Below the pieces are notes generated by a model, which was given only the letters and a program-made list of their open reading frames with translations, was not told the origin of the DNA and did not search any database. Both the position numbers and the translations under genes were made by a program. Shown here one piece after another: positions 41,631 to 50,941 of a stretch of 64,000 nucleotides of DNA; the first letter of the stretch is position 1; each line of letters opens with the position of its first letter. This DNA comes from Hydrogenoanaerobacterium saccharovorans (GTDB lineage: Bacteria > Bacillota > Clostridia > Oscillospirales > Ruminococcaceae). The DNA lies in assembly GCF_016901815.1 (NCBI RefSeq), contig NZ_JACSNR010000004.1, positions 1 to 64,000 of the forward strand, written 5' to 3'.

Positions 41631-43448
41631 ATGTGTGGTATAGTTGGATACAGTGGCTTCAGACAGGCCACCGAAGTACTGCTGGAAGGACTGCGCAACC
41701 TGGAATACCGCGGCTATGATTCTGCGGGTATCTCTGTTTTTGAGGATGGCGTCATCCGCACCGTAAAATCCCAGGGCCGCATCCAGAAGCTGGAGGAAAA
41801 GCTTGCCTTCTCCCCGCTGACCGGTACCTGCGGCATTGCCCATACCCGTTGGGCTACCCATGGCGTCCCCAGCGACATCAACGCCCATCCCCACCGTTCC
41901 GATCATGTATCGCTGCTGCATAACGGCATCATCGAAAACTATCTGGAACTCAAGGAAGAACTCATTGCCAAGGGCTATCACTTTGTATCCCAGACCGATA
42001 CCGAAGTAGCTGCCCATCTGATCTCCTCGCTGTATGAGGGTGATCCGCTCCAGGCAATCTCCAAGGCGCTGGCCCGGATCGAGGGTTCCTATGCCTTTGC
42101 CATTCTCTTTGACGACCATCCGGACCGTGTCTATGGCGCCCGGAAGGACAGTCCGCTGATTGCCGCTGTGGGCCAGGGTGAGAACTTCATTCTCTCGGAT
42201 ATTTCTGCCACCCTCAAGTACACCAAGGACTACTATGTCCTGGAGGACGGCGACATTGTGGAGATCTCCCCGGAGGCGATCCATATCTATGACAGCAGCC
42301 TCTCCCCTGTTTCCCGGGAGCTGAGCCACGCCCACTGGAATGTGGAACAGGCACAGAAGGGCGGCTTTGACCACTTCATGCTCAAGGAGATTTATGAACA
42401 GCCCGAAGCCTTCAGTAAAACCGTTGTTCCCCATGTAAAGGACGGTCTGCCCAACTTCGAGCGGGACGAAATCCCTGAGGACTTCTTTGAGAACCGCCGC
42501 CATATCCAGATTGTTGCCTGTGGTACAGCCATGTACGCCGGTACCGTGGGCAAAAACCTCATCGAACGGTTTGCACGGATTCCGGTGAGCGTGGATGTGG
42601 CATCGGAATATCGCTACAATAACCCCATCGTAGGCCCCGGCGACCTGGTGATCGTCATTTCCCAGTCGGGCGAAACTGCTGATACCCTGGCTGCCCTGCG
42701 CCTTGCCAAGCAGAAGGGTGCCGACACTCTGGGCGTCATCAATGTGATCGGCTCGTCCATCGCCCGGGAGGCAGACCATGTGATCTACACCCATGCAGGA
42801 CCGGAAATTGCCGTAGCCAGCACCAAGGCATTTACCGTGCAGATGGCAGTCATGTTCCTGCTGGCCCTGGAACTGGGTCTGAAAAACGGCATGATCCAGC
42901 CGGATGAATGCCGGTCGCTGACCGATCAGCTGCTGGACTGCCGGAACACCATGGAGCAGGCTCTGGAGCTGACCAAGACTGTTCCGGATATTGTAGAAAA
43001 GGCCATCGACTGCCCCAGCCTGTTCTATATCGGACGGGGACTGGATCATGCGCTGGCTCTGGAAGGCAGCCTCAAGCTCAAGGAGCTGAGCTACCTGCAC
43101 AGCGAAGCCTATGCAGCCGGTGAACTCAAGCACGGCCCGATTTCGCTGATTACCGATGGCATGCCGGTAATTGCTCTGGCTACCCAGCAGGTAGTGCTGC
43201 CCAAAACTGTCAGCAACATGAAGGAGGTCAAGGCCCGTGGTGCCAAGACCCTGCTGATCTGTCGGGAGAGTGAAACCGTGGATGCGGATGCCTATGACTT
43301 CCGGATCGATCTGCCGGAAGCAGCCGACGAATTCATGCCCTTCACCGCTGCCATTGCTATGCAGCTGATTGCCTACTATAAGGCAGTTCAGAGCGGCTGT
43401 GATGTGGATAAACCCCGGAATCTTGCCAAATCGGTCACTGTGGAATAA
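41631..43448 (+). CDS. glmS: Glutamine-fructose-6-phosphate aminotransferase
   Basis: 605 residues, complete. It makes glucosamine-6-P for peptidoglycan. The glutaminase half starts at Cys2 (MCGIVGYSG) with GLRNLEYRGYDSAG, HTRWATHG and NGIIENY. Two SIS domains follow (VACGTAMYAGTVGKNLIERFA, ISQSGETADTLAALR; YIGRGLDHALALEGSLKLKE), and the end DKPRNLAKSVTVE is typical. RBS AAGGAG. Feedback through the upstream ribozyme is expected. Confidence 0.98.
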   Translation: MCGIVGYSGFRQATEVLLEGLRNLEYRGYDSAGISVFEDGVIRTVKSQGRIQKLEEKLAFSPLTGTCGIAHTRWATHGVPSDINAHPHRSDHVSLLHNGIIENYLELKEELIAKGYHFVSQTDTEVAAHLISSLYEGDPLQAISKALARIEGSYAFAILFDDHPDRVYGARKDSPLIAAVGQGENFILSDISATLKYTKDYYVLEDGDIVEISPEAIHIYDSSLSPVSRELSHAHWNVEQAQKGGFDHFMLKEIYEQPEAFSKTVVPHVKDGLPNFERDEIPEDFFENRRHIQIVACGTAMYAGTVGKNLIERFARIPVSVDVASEYRYNNPIVGPGDLVIVISQSGETADTLAALRLAKQKGADTLGVINVIGSSIAREADHVIYTHAGPEIAVASTKAFTVQMAVMFLLALELGLKNGMIQPDECRSLTDQLLDCRNTMEQALELTKTVPDIVEKAIDCPSLFYIGRGLDHALALEGSLKLKELSYLHSEAYAAGELKHGPISLITDGMPVIALATQQVVLPKTVSNMKEVKARGAKTLLICRESETVDADAYDFRIDLPEAADEFMPFTAAIAMQLIAYYKAVQSGCDVDKPRNLAKSVTVE

Positions 43449-43451
43449 CCC

Positions 43452-43488
43452 AAAAAACGCGACGGAATATCTCCGCCGCGTTTTTTCT
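43452..43488. terminator. Terminator of glmS (also faces spoIVFB)
   Basis: AAAAAACGCG/CGCGTTTTTT plus CGGA/TCCG with a one-base offset on each side lies between convergent genes. Confidence 0.9.
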
Positions 43489-43504
43489 TTGTCAAAATAC
43501 AGAT

Positions 43505-44092
43505 TCAGTATTCCCGGAAGGTGGCAACGAGCAGATAGACCCATAGCAGCATGGCTGTGGGGCTGATCTTCCCTGCCAGCCCGCCCATCACCGGAACCAG
43601 GCCCAGCAGTACAGCCAGGGAAGTGAGCCCAGCCACCGGCTTGACCCAGCGCCCGGGCAGAAGAAAGCTCAGTGCCTCCCGCAGGGCACAGGCGCCGTCC
43701 AGACTGCCGGCGGGCAGCAGGTGCAGCAAACCCAGCAGCAGGTTCACCGCACCGAAATACACTGCCATGCCCTCCCGGGAGCTGCCGAGAAACAGCAGCG
43801 CAAGCAGCAGATTGACCGTCGGCCCAGCCAGATAGACCACTACCAGCCGCAACGGAGGCACAAACTGCACGGCAGAGCGGACAATATGGACGCCAAAAGC
43901 TGTAAAGTTTATAAACTTTACAGCTGTTTTTGTCAGCAGCATAGCCAATAAATGGCCTATCTCATGCAGCAGAATTGCCAAAAAGGAGAGCAGCAGCATG
44001 GAACCAGCCTGCCAACGGCATACCACTGCCAGCAGGAGGAAAAAGGAAAACCCAAAGCAGAAGCGCAGCCGTCCGATGTGCAGTTCAAGCAT
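43505..44092 (-). CDS. spoIVFB: SpoIVFB-like site-2 metalloprotease (M50)
   Basis: 195 residues from MLELHIGRLRFCFGF; the longer frame lies in the upstream gene. It is a multi-pass membrane protein with HEIGHLLAM (HExxH) in a membrane helix and the second M50 motif as NLLLGLLHLLPAGSLDGACALREAL (Asp ligand in the xPxxxLDG pattern). SpoIVFB cleaves pro-sigma-K in the outer forespore membrane. No CBS domain is seen, unlike some clostridial homologues. It overlaps its partner gene by 8 nt. Confidence 0.86.
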   Translation of the reverse strand: MLELHIGRLRFCFGFSFFLLLAVVCRWQAGSMLLLSFLAILLHEIGHLLAMLLTKTAVKFINFTAFGVHIVRSAVQFVPPLRLVVVYLAGPTVNLLLALLFLGSSREGMAVYFGAVNLLLGLLHLLPAGSLDGACALREALSFLLPGRWVKPVAGLTSLAVLLGLVPVMGGLAGKISPTAMLLWVYLLVATFREY

Positions 44093-44672
44093 CGTGATGC
44101 ACCTCCAGGACAGATGCTGGGTCAGCCAACAGCCCATCCGCCAGCACCTCGAAGTGCAGGTGTGCTCCTGTTGTCATGCCGGTGCTTCCGGACAGCGCAA
44201 TACGCTCCCCTTCCCGGAGCTGGCTCCCCTCCTCCACCAGAATTTCACTGCAATGACAATACCGGGTTTCAATATTGGTACCGTGACTCATCCGCACATA
44301 GTTTCCATAGATGCCATCATAGCCGACTTCTGTGACTGTGCCGGGCAATGCCGCCACAACCGGTGTACCCTCGGCAGCGGCAATGTCAATTCCCGTATGG
44401 AAATCCCGTTCACCAGTCACCGGATGGAGCCGGTACCCGAACCCCGATGTGATTTTCCCGCTGAGCGGAGGGGTAAGCGGATAGTTGATGGTGATCGGTG
44501 CCATGGTCGCATAATCCGGGACAGGCAGAGAGCTGAAGTCCGGTTTCCGGCTCTCCTCTGCCATTGCCACACCACGGAAGAGAAGCGCTCCGATCAGAAT
44601 CCCTGGCAGCAGCCACCGCCGGAAGCCGGAGATCTGCCGCCACCTCTGTTTGTATTGCCAGTACCGACGCAT
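44085..44672 (-). CDS. SpoIVFA-like LytM/M23 protein
   Basis: 195 residues from MRRYWQYKQRWRQISG; GGAGGAGGGG is upstream. One membrane helix (WLLPGILIGALLFRGVAMA) leads to an M23 domain: SGFGYRLHPVTGERDFHTGIDI (HxxxD), GTPVVAALPGTVTEVGYDG, and AHLHFEVLADG (HxH). The position before an M50 protease matches spoIVFA-spoIVFB. The zinc ligands look intact, while the LytM domain of Bacillus SpoIVFA is regarded as degenerate. It could be an active endopeptidase or simply a conserved inhibitor fold. Confidence 0.8.
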   Translation of the reverse strand: MRRYWQYKQRWRQISGFRRWLLPGILIGALLFRGVAMAEESRKPDFSSLPVPDYATMAPITINYPLTPPLSGKITSGFGYRLHPVTGERDFHTGIDIAAAEGTPVVAALPGTVTEVGYDGIYGNYVRMSHGTNIETRYCHCSEILVEEGSQLREGERIALSGSTGMTTGAHLHFEVLADGLLADPASVLEVHHDA

Positions 44673-44691
44673 CCTGTCCCCTCCTCCCTGC

Positions 44692-44720
44692 ATTCTATGC
44701 AAAGCGGACAGGTCACTATG
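44692..44720 (-). promoter_or_regulatory. Candidate sigma-E promoter of the spoIVF operon
   Basis: On the minus strand GCATAGT (44715-44721), a 15-nt spacer, and CATAGAAT (44692-44699) resemble the sigma-E pattern (ATA -35, CATACAmT -10). The transcript would begin about 13 nt before the ATG with the SD at its very start. Confidence 0.35.
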
Positions 44721-44920
44721 CCTTCTGTCGGACACGCCCCGGGCAGATCAATCCAGAAGATCGGATTGTCTATTTCGGAATCGCAGACCGCCCGGAGCTG
44801 ATCTTGCGTCCATAGTCCTGCGGCATGTGATGGGTCTCTCTCCGATGGGACCGCCTTGTGTCTATTGGACTCAGGATTTCCTTGCCCTGCTTCGGCAACA
44901 CTCTGTGTCCAATGCAAAAC
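44721..44920. other. Spacer without recognised gene
   Basis: Between the spoIVF promoter and the next terminator I see no RBS-backed ORF or known RNA. Confidence 0.5.
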
Positions 44921-44950
44921 AAAAAAGAAGCCGTTACCGGCTTCTTTTTT
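44921..44950. terminator. Terminator of the HAD/RluD-side operon
   Basis: AAAAAAGAAGCCG/CGGCTTCTTTTTT (13 bp, 4-nt loop), symmetric T-runs, 12 nt past the HAD-phosphatase stop. Confidence 0.9.
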
Positions 44951-44962
44951 CATAGGGATTTA

Positions 44963-45778
44963 TCAGCCCTCGTATTTGGCTTCCAGCAGTTCGATCAGCT
45001 GGGCCACAGCACCTTCCTCACAGCTCACCAGAACTTTATCCACCAGCTGTTTGATCTCCTCCGGCGCTCCAGCCACACAGGCAGAGAAGCCGGCGGCCTC
45101 AAACATCTCGATGTCGTTGTAATAGTCCCCGACTGCTACGGTCTGATCGATATTGATGCCCAGGCGTTCGCACATCTTCCGGATGGCGTTGCCCTTGGAG
45201 GTATCCACCGGGAGCATCTCAATAAAGTAGCTGTCCGAACAGGTGAAACGTACTCCCTCCCAGCCCCGGCTATTGAGCAGGTCGGTATACCGGCGTGCGT
45301 CATCGCCCCGGCAATTGAAAGTTGCCTTGAACCAGTTCCCTTCCATCGGCTGACGCATATAGGGATTCACTGTATAGTTCTGCAGCTTCATCCGACCAGC
45401 TGCCAGTTCCGGATCAGCCACATAATAATAGGCCTGATCGGTCAGAACAGCGGTGTCCAGCTCGGGATAGCTGCTCAGGATCTTTTCGATGTAATCTCTT
45501 GCCTGTTCCGGCAGGAAGTCGGTATAGATGTACTCGTCCTTCTGCATATCATACACAGCACCGCCATTGACACACAGACAAGGCGAATTGATCGGCAGCA
45601 GATGCAGGAACTCCTTTGCGGAGAAAGGTGCCCGACCAGTTGCCAGACCAAAATGTCCGCCCTTCTGCACAAAGCGCTGCAATGCGTCCAGATTGCGCTG
45701 GGGAATCCCCTCTGTCGCACTGTGGAGCGTTCCATCAAAATCGCTGAACAGATAAATATCCGAGAGTTTGTAACCCAT
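44963..45778 (-). CDS. Cof-type HAD-IIB phosphatase
   Basis: 271 residues. Motif I is FSDFDGTLHS, motif II LATGRAP, motif III Lys in TSKGNAIRKMCERLGI, motif IV VAVGDYYNDIEMFEAAG. The C2-type cap lies between. Cof-like enzymes dephosphorylate sugar phosphates or flavin precursors; the substrate is unknown. It is the last gene of a run that includes rluD-type, lspA and ileS genes, 33 nt after the pseudouridine synthase. Confidence 0.92.
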   Translation of the reverse strand: MGYKLSDIYLFSDFDGTLHSATEGIPQRNLDALQRFVQKGGHFGLATGRAPFSAKEFLHLLPINSPCLCVNGGAVYDMQKDEYIYTDFLPEQARDYIEKILSSYPELDTAVLTDQAYYYVADPELAAGRMKLQNYTVNPYMRQPMEGNWFKATFNCRGDDARRYTDLLNSRGWEGVRFTCSDSYFIEMLPVDTSKGNAIRKMCERLGINIDQTVAVGDYYNDIEMFEAAGFSACVAGAPEEIKQLVDKVLVSCEEGAVAQLIELLEAKYEG

Positions 45779-45811
45779 AACGACTCCTTTCCGGTTCTGG
45801 TTGATGCTGTC

Positions 45812-46726
45812 TTACAGCGGACGCAGGGTCCGCAGAAAATCGGTAAAATAAGCGGGGAGTTCACTGTCGAAGCGCATCCGCTCCCCTGTGACCGGATGAT
45901 CAAACGCAATGCTCTTGGCATGGAGGCACTGCCCTTCCAGGCTCTTGATCACCTTTTTCGGGCCATAGACCGGATCTCCGGCTACCGGATGCCCCAGATA
46001 AGCCATGTGAACCCGAATCTGATGGGTACGACCCGTTTCCAGCCGGAGCTCCAGATGGGAAAATCCCTCATACTCCTGCAGCACCCGATAATTGGTGACT
46101 GCTTCCTTGGAATTCTTGGCTGTGACACACATCTCCTTGCGCTCCAGTGGATTGCGCCCGATGGGAGCATCCACCCGGCCCTCCGGCTCCTTCATGCGCC
46201 CATAGACCACCGCCTGATACACCCGGTCACAGCTGTGGGCCTTGATCTGCTCCGACAGGGAGAGATGCGCCTGATCGGTCTTTGCCACCAGCAGCAAACC
46301 GCTGGTATCCCGATCAATACGGTGCACGATTCCAGGGCGGATCACACCATTGATGGAGGAGAGCTTTCCCCGGCAATGCCACAGCAGGGCATTCACCAAG
46401 GTGCCATCGGGATTACCCGGCGCCGGATGCACCACCATACCCTTTGGCTTGTTTACCACAATGACGCTCTCGTCCTCATAGACGATGTCCACCGGAATAT
46501 CCTGCGGAACTGCTGCCAGCTCCACCGGGTCAGGAATGGAAATTGCCAGCTCCTGCCCTGCTTTCAGCCGGGTATTTTTCTGCACCGGCTTGCCGTCCAC
46601 GGTCACCAGACCATCGGCAATCAGCGCCTGAACCTGGGATCGGGTACGCCCGGTCAGTTCAGCTGCGGCTGCATCCACACGGCTCTGATCCAGCTCTGCT
46701 CCAATGGGAAAACTCAGCTGTTCCAC
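45812..46726 (-). CDS. RluA/RluD-family rRNA pseudouridine synthase
   Basis: 304 residues. An N-terminal S4 domain (SRVDAAAAELTGRTRSQVQALIADGLVTVDGK) precedes the RluA-type catalytic domain, with VNKPKGMVVHPAPG and the catalytic Asp in HRIDRDTSGLLLVAK. LETGRTHQIRVHMAYLGHPVAGD is the closing motif. It probably modifies 23S rRNA. It directly follows lspA (1 nt), a common Firmicutes arrangement. Confidence 0.94.
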   Translation of the reverse strand: MEQLSFPIGAELDQSRVDAAAAELTGRTRSQVQALIADGLVTVDGKPVQKNTRLKAGQELAISIPDPVELAAVPQDIPVDIVYEDESVIVVNKPKGMVVHPAPGNPDGTLVNALLWHCRGKLSSINGVIRPGIVHRIDRDTSGLLLVAKTDQAHLSLSEQIKAHSCDRVYQAVVYGRMKEPEGRVDAPIGRNPLERKEMCVTAKNSKEAVTNYRVLQEYEGFSHLELRLETGRTHQIRVHMAYLGHPVAGDPVYGPKKVIKSLEGQCLHAKSIAFDHPVTGERMRFDSELPAYFTDFLRTLRPL

Positions 46727-47215
46727 TTAGTTTCCCTGCTCCTCAACTGCGGCGGCAGCCTTCTTTTTCTTCTTCGGCTCCTCAATGAGTACATAATAGA
46801 TCAGCATGGCTGCGCCCATTACAACACAGACATCCGCAAAGTTGAATACCGGGAAATTGATCAGCTGGGTGAAGTCCAGACAGTCAACCACATAACCCCG
46901 CAGAATACGGTCGATCAGGTTGCTGAGACCGCCAGCCAGAATCATGCTCAGGCCGGAGAGAAGAGTCTCGTCGGTGATCTTCTTGCCAAAGATCAGATAA
47001 CCGATAATCAGCAGCAGCACGCCAGTCACGCCGATGAGCAGCCAGCGGGAACCGGTGAACAGATTGAATGCCGCACCGTAGTTCTCCACATAGCTGATCC
47101 GGAACACGCCAGGGATAATGTTGAAATCGGTCATTGCGGTGACATTATAAGCCCAGAGTTTGAAAAGCTGGTCCATCAGTACCAGAATAAAGACAACAAA
47201 TTTAAGTCCTGCCAT
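46727..47215 (-). CDS. lspA: Lipoprotein signal peptidase
   Basis: 162 residues from MAGLKFVVF with TTGGAGGAC 4-10 nt upstream; the TTG start further up is not supported. Four membrane helices carry the conserved blocks DQLFKLWA, ENYGAAFN, GGLSNLIDR (catalytic Asp) and FNFADVC (second Asp). A Lys-rich and Ala-rich tail is added. It matures lipoproteins such as the two binding proteins in this window. Follows ileS. Confidence 0.96.
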   Translation of the reverse strand: MAGLKFVVFILVLMDQLFKLWAYNVTAMTDFNIIPGVFRISYVENYGAAFNLFTGSRWLLIGVTGVLLLIIGYLIFGKKITDETLLSGLSMILAGGLSNLIDRILRGYVVDCLDFTQLINFPVFNFADVCVVMGAAMLIYYVLIEEPKKKKKAAAAVEEQGN

Positions 47216-47233
47216 AAGTCCTCCAATAACAAG

Positions 47234-47262
47234 ATACGGCAAGCTGTTATCACTTGCCGTAT
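47234..47262 (-). terminator. Hairpin between ileS and lspA
   Basis: ATACGGCAAG/CTTGCCGTAT (10 bp, 9-nt loop) with only a weak T-rich tail on the minus strand. It may partly end ileS transcription or be a processing site. Confidence 0.5.
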
Positions 47263-47292
47263 TTGTCGTTTTGAAATATCAGTATTGCTTGA

Positions 47293-50091
47293 TTATTCGC
47301 TGATTGCCTTGGCGCAGCGGGCACACAGAGTCGGATGGGCCGGATCGGCACCAATATCACCGCGGTAAGCCCAGCAGCGTTCGCACTTTTCGCCTTCAGC
47401 AGGCATTACAGTAACGCCCAGGCCGGCAACTTCGCCGGTGAAGGCAGCTTCTCCGCCCTTCTGCAGCTCTACCTGCGAAGTGATGAATACCATCGGCAGA
47501 TCCTCTGCCACAGGCTCCAGCAGAGCCAGAACCTCATCCGAGCAGTGCAGTACAACCTTGGCTTCCAGGCTCTTACCGATCATCTTCTCATTTCGAGCCA
47601 GCTCCAGAGCCTTGTTGACATCGTCACGCACAGCATGGATGCGATCCCACTTTGCCATGAATTCCTGACCAGACAGGCTGGGATCATACTCAGGAATATC
47701 GTTGAGAACCGGATGCTCGCAGTTGAGTGTGCTGCTCTTCGGCATCGACTTCCAGATCTCATCCGCAGTGTAGGCCAGGACAGGAGCCAGAACCAGGGTC
47801 AGATCCCGCAGAATTCGGTAAATGGTGGTCTGTGCCGCCCGACGGGACAGAGAATGTGCAGCCTCAGTATACAGACGATCCTTGATGATGTCCAGATAGA
47901 AGTTGGACATATCTACGATACAGAAGTTGTATACGCCATGATAGATGTCATGGAACTCGAAGCTGTCATAGGCTTCCCGTGCTACCTTGACCAGATCATT
48001 CATCTTAGCCAGAGCCCAGCGGTCTACTTCCATCAGGTCCTCATAGGCTACGCTGTCGGTATCGGGATTGAAGTCGAAGAGGTTGCCGAGGATATACCGG
48101 GCAGTGTTGCGGATCTTGCGGTATACTTCCGAGAGCTGCTTGAGGATCTCCTTGGAGATACGGATATCTGCATGGTAATCCGAGGATGCAACCCACAGAC
48201 GCAGAATATCTGCACCGTACTCATCCACAACTTCCTGAGCCAGAATACCATTGCCCAGGGACTTACTCATCTTGCGGCCCTGACCATCTACAACCCAGCC
48301 GCAGGAGCAGACTGCCTTATAAGGAGCCTGACCCTTCCAGGCCACAGCGGTCAGCAGCGAAGACTGGAACCAGCCGCGGAACTGGTCAGCACCCTCCAGG
48401 TAGAGGTCGCAGGGCCACTTGCCCAGACGGTCCATCAGTACCGACGCATGGGTTACACCCGAGTCAAACCATACATCCATGATGTCGGTTTCCTTGGTGA
48501 ACTCAGTGCCGCCGCAGTACTTACAGGTTGTACCCTTGGGCAGAATCTCCTCAGCGGAATACTTGTACCAGGCATCCGAGCCCTCTCTGCGGAACAGATC
48601 CGCTACGGCCTTGATGCTGGCATCGTCAATGTGGTACTTGCCGCACTTCTTGCAGTAGAATACCGGGATCGGAACACCCCAGTTGCGCTGACGGGAAATA
48701 CACCAGTCGGCACGCTCCTGTACCATCTGGGTCATGCGCTCTTCGCCCCAGCCGGGAATCCACTTGACATTCTTGACAGCCTGTACAGCCTCATCCTTGA
48801 AGTGATCCACCGAGCAGAACCACTGTTCTGTGGCACGGAACAGGATCGGCTCCTTGCAGCGCCAGCAGTGCGGATACTGGTGACGCAGCTTCTTGGTAGC
48901 CAGCAGATGTCCGCTCTCATGGATGTGCTTGGCAATCACCTTGCTGGCCTCGTCAGTGGTCAGGCCGGCAGAGAATCCGGCTTCCTCGGTCATACGGCCT
49001 TCGGAATCCACCGGAACAGTGAAGGGGATCTCAGGATAGTGCTGGGTTACGACCATAAAGTCGTCCATACCATGTCCGGGAGCGGTGTGAACGCAGCCGG
49101 TACCGCTGTCCAGAGTAACATGATCGCCGAGGATCAGGATGGACTTGCGGTCCAGGAACGGATGGGCACACTCCACATACTCCAGCTCGCTGCCCTTGAC
49201 AGTACCGATGATCTCATATTCCTCGATGCCGGCTTCCTGCATTACATTGGCAGCCAGCTCCTTGGCAACTACATAGTACTCAGTCTCGCCTTCCCGGTTT
49301 GCCTTGAGCAGTGCATAGTCAAAGTTGGGTCCCAGGCAGATGGCAACGTTTGCCGGCAGGGTCCAGGTGGTTGTAGTCCAGATCACCACATAGGTCTTGC
49401 CAGGCACAGCGCCCATGGAGAACAGCTTACCCTTGTCGTCGGTTACTTCAAACTTGACATAAACCGAATAGCAGGGATCATCGGCATACTCAATTTCAGC
49501 CTCAGCCAGGGCAGTGCCGCAGTGCGAGCACCAATGTACCGGCTTCAGGCCCTTGTAGATGTAACCCTTCTTTGCCATCTCGCCGAAGATCTCCACCTGA
49601 CGGGCTTCAAACTCCGGACGGAGGGTCAGATACGGGTTGTCAAAATCGCCCAGAACACCCAGACGCTTGAACTGGGTGCGCTGGTTGTCCATATAGTAAA
49701 GAGCAAAATCCTTGCAGTGCTGACGCAGTTCCAGAGGAGAAATATCCGCTGTAACGCCGACCTTCTTCAGAGCCTTGAGCTCAATGGGCAGTCCGTGGGT
49801 ATCCCAGCCAGGGATATAGGGGGACTGATAGCCGGTCATATTCTTGGAGCGGACGATCATATCCTTGAGCACCTTGTTCAGAGCGGTACCCAGATGGATA
49901 TCACCGTTGGCGTACGGAGGGCCGTCATGCAGAATATAAGTGGGCTTGCCCTCATTGCGGTCTACCATCTTCTGGTATAGATTCTCCTCGTTCCATTCAG
50001 CCAGCATACCCGGCTCACGCTGCGGCAGCGAAGCACGCATTGCAAAGTCGGTCTGCGGCAGATTCAAGGTCTTGTTGTAATCCTGCGCCAT
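47293..50091 (-). CDS. ileS: Isoleucyl-tRNA synthetase
   Basis: 932 residues from MAQDYNKTLNLPQTDF; the longer frame overlaps divIVA and has no better RBS. Class I motifs are PPYANGDIHLG (HIGH) and GRKMSKSLGN (KMSKS); the editing domain has HTAPGHGMDD. The C-terminal zinc finger CERCWAYRGDIG...LCARC marks the type with a Zn-binding tail. No T-box leader fits in the 52 nt upstream, so it is read from the divIVA side. Essential housekeeping enzyme. Confidence 0.98.
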   Translation of the reverse strand: MAQDYNKTLNLPQTDFAMRASLPQREPGMLAEWNEENLYQKMVDRNEGKPTYILHDGPPYANGDIHLGTALNKVLKDMIVRSKNMTGYQSPYIPGWDTHGLPIELKALKKVGVTADISPLELRQHCKDFALYYMDNQRTQFKRLGVLGDFDNPYLTLRPEFEARQVEIFGEMAKKGYIYKGLKPVHWCSHCGTALAEAEIEYADDPCYSVYVKFEVTDDKGKLFSMGAVPGKTYVVIWTTTTWTLPANVAICLGPNFDYALLKANREGETEYYVVAKELAANVMQEAGIEEYEIIGTVKGSELEYVECAHPFLDRKSILILGDHVTLDSGTGCVHTAPGHGMDDFMVVTQHYPEIPFTVPVDSEGRMTEEAGFSAGLTTDEASKVIAKHIHESGHLLATKKLRHQYPHCWRCKEPILFRATEQWFCSVDHFKDEAVQAVKNVKWIPGWGEERMTQMVQERADWCISRQRNWGVPIPVFYCKKCGKYHIDDASIKAVADLFRREGSDAWYKYSAEEILPKGTTCKYCGGTEFTKETDIMDVWFDSGVTHASVLMDRLGKWPCDLYLEGADQFRGWFQSSLLTAVAWKGQAPYKAVCSCGWVVDGQGRKMSKSLGNGILAQEVVDEYGADILRLWVASSDYHADIRISKEILKQLSEVYRKIRNTARYILGNLFDFNPDTDSVAYEDLMEVDRWALAKMNDLVKVAREAYDSFEFHDIYHGVYNFCIVDMSNFYLDIIKDRLYTEAAHSLSRRAAQTTIYRILRDLTLVLAPVLAYTADEIWKSMPKSSTLNCEHPVLNDIPEYDPSLSGQEFMAKWDRIHAVRDDVNKALELARNEKMIGKSLEAKVVLHCSDEVLALLEPVAEDLPMVFITSQVELQKGGEAAFTGEVAGLGVTVMPAEGEKCERCWAYRGDIGADPAHPTLCARCAKAISE

Positions 50092-50143
50092 GGTTGTGTA
50101 ACTCTCCCTTTGATTTATTGAAATAATATGATAAAAACAGGCG

Positions 50144-50923
50144 TTACCGTCTGCGTTTGGCCGGGTGTTCATCCGTGCGTGTCAGGCTGAATTTATCGCC
50201 GAAACGCAGCGGGCCGAACTTGGATTCCCGTACTTCTTCCTCTTCGGTGCTCAGAACCCGGATGGTTCCGGCAGTCTGGAGGCTGGGTTCTCTGGATACC
50301 GGCACAGTTTCCGGTTCCTCTTCGTCCTCATCCGAGGTTACAGTGAATTCCAGGGTATCCGAAGGAGCAGCAGCTTCTGCCGGAGCCGGTGCGGCTTCCG
50401 CACGGTCCAGCTGTACAGTGGGCTCCTCGGGCTCATCAGCAGCCTCTGCTTCCGGAGCTTCCGGCTTTACATCCATTTCCGGAATGGTGCTGATGATGGT
50501 CTCCAGATGTCCGCGGTACAGGGCAATGATGTCCTTCTTGAACTCGGAAACCGAGCGCTTGATGCTCTCCAGCCGGCGCTGTTCCTCATCTGCCTTGAGA
50601 TGAGCGTCCCCGATGATCTTCTCCGCCTTGATATTGGCATCCCGGAGAATGATCTCTGCCTTGGTCTTGGACTCCTTGATTACGCTGTCACCCAGCTTCT
50701 GAGCCCCCAGAAGTGCAGTGCGGAGGCTGTCCTCATCTGCACGGTATTCTTCCAGCTTATCGGCAAGCACGGCGAGCTTCTTTTCCATATCCCGCTTTTC
50801 ATTTTCCAGCTGCTCGACATATTCAGCGACCCGATCCATGAAATCTTCCACATCATCGATCTTATAGCCGCCAAATCCCTTGGCCTTTTCAAATTTTTTC
50901 GATGCAATGTCCTTCGAAGTCAT
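50144..50923 (-). CDS. divIVA: DivIVA-domain cell-division protein
   Basis: 259 residues. The N-terminal DivIVA lipid-binding motif (MTSKDIASKKFEKAKGFGGYKIDDVEDFMDRV) is followed by a coiled coil to residue 150. A long acidic Pro/Glu/Ala-rich tail (155-240) and a basic end (HPAKRRR) follow. DivIVA marks curved membrane and division sites; the acidic tail is an added feature. It lies between ylmH and ileS, the usual Firmicutes order. Confidence 0.93.
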   Translation of the reverse strand: MTSKDIASKKFEKAKGFGGYKIDDVEDFMDRVAEYVEQLENEKRDMEKKLAVLADKLEEYRADEDSLRTALLGAQKLGDSVIKESKTKAEIILRDANIKAEKIIGDAHLKADEEQRRLESIKRSVSEFKKDIIALYRGHLETIISTIPEMDVKPEAPEAEAADEPEEPTVQLDRAEAAPAPAEAAAPSDTLEFTVTSDEDEEEPETVPVSREPSLQTAGTIRVLSTEEEEVRESKFGPLRFGDKFSLTRTDEHPAKRRR

Positions 50924-50941
50924 TGTCCTGCTTGCCTCCTG

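Noticed and set aside
44858-47368. 836-residue open frame opposite the HAD/rluD/lspA genes
   Set aside because: Spans three real genes in antisense and has no recognisable domain.
47335-49980. 881-residue open frame opposite ileS
   Set aside because: Antisense shadow created by codon bias of ileS; no domain or RBS.
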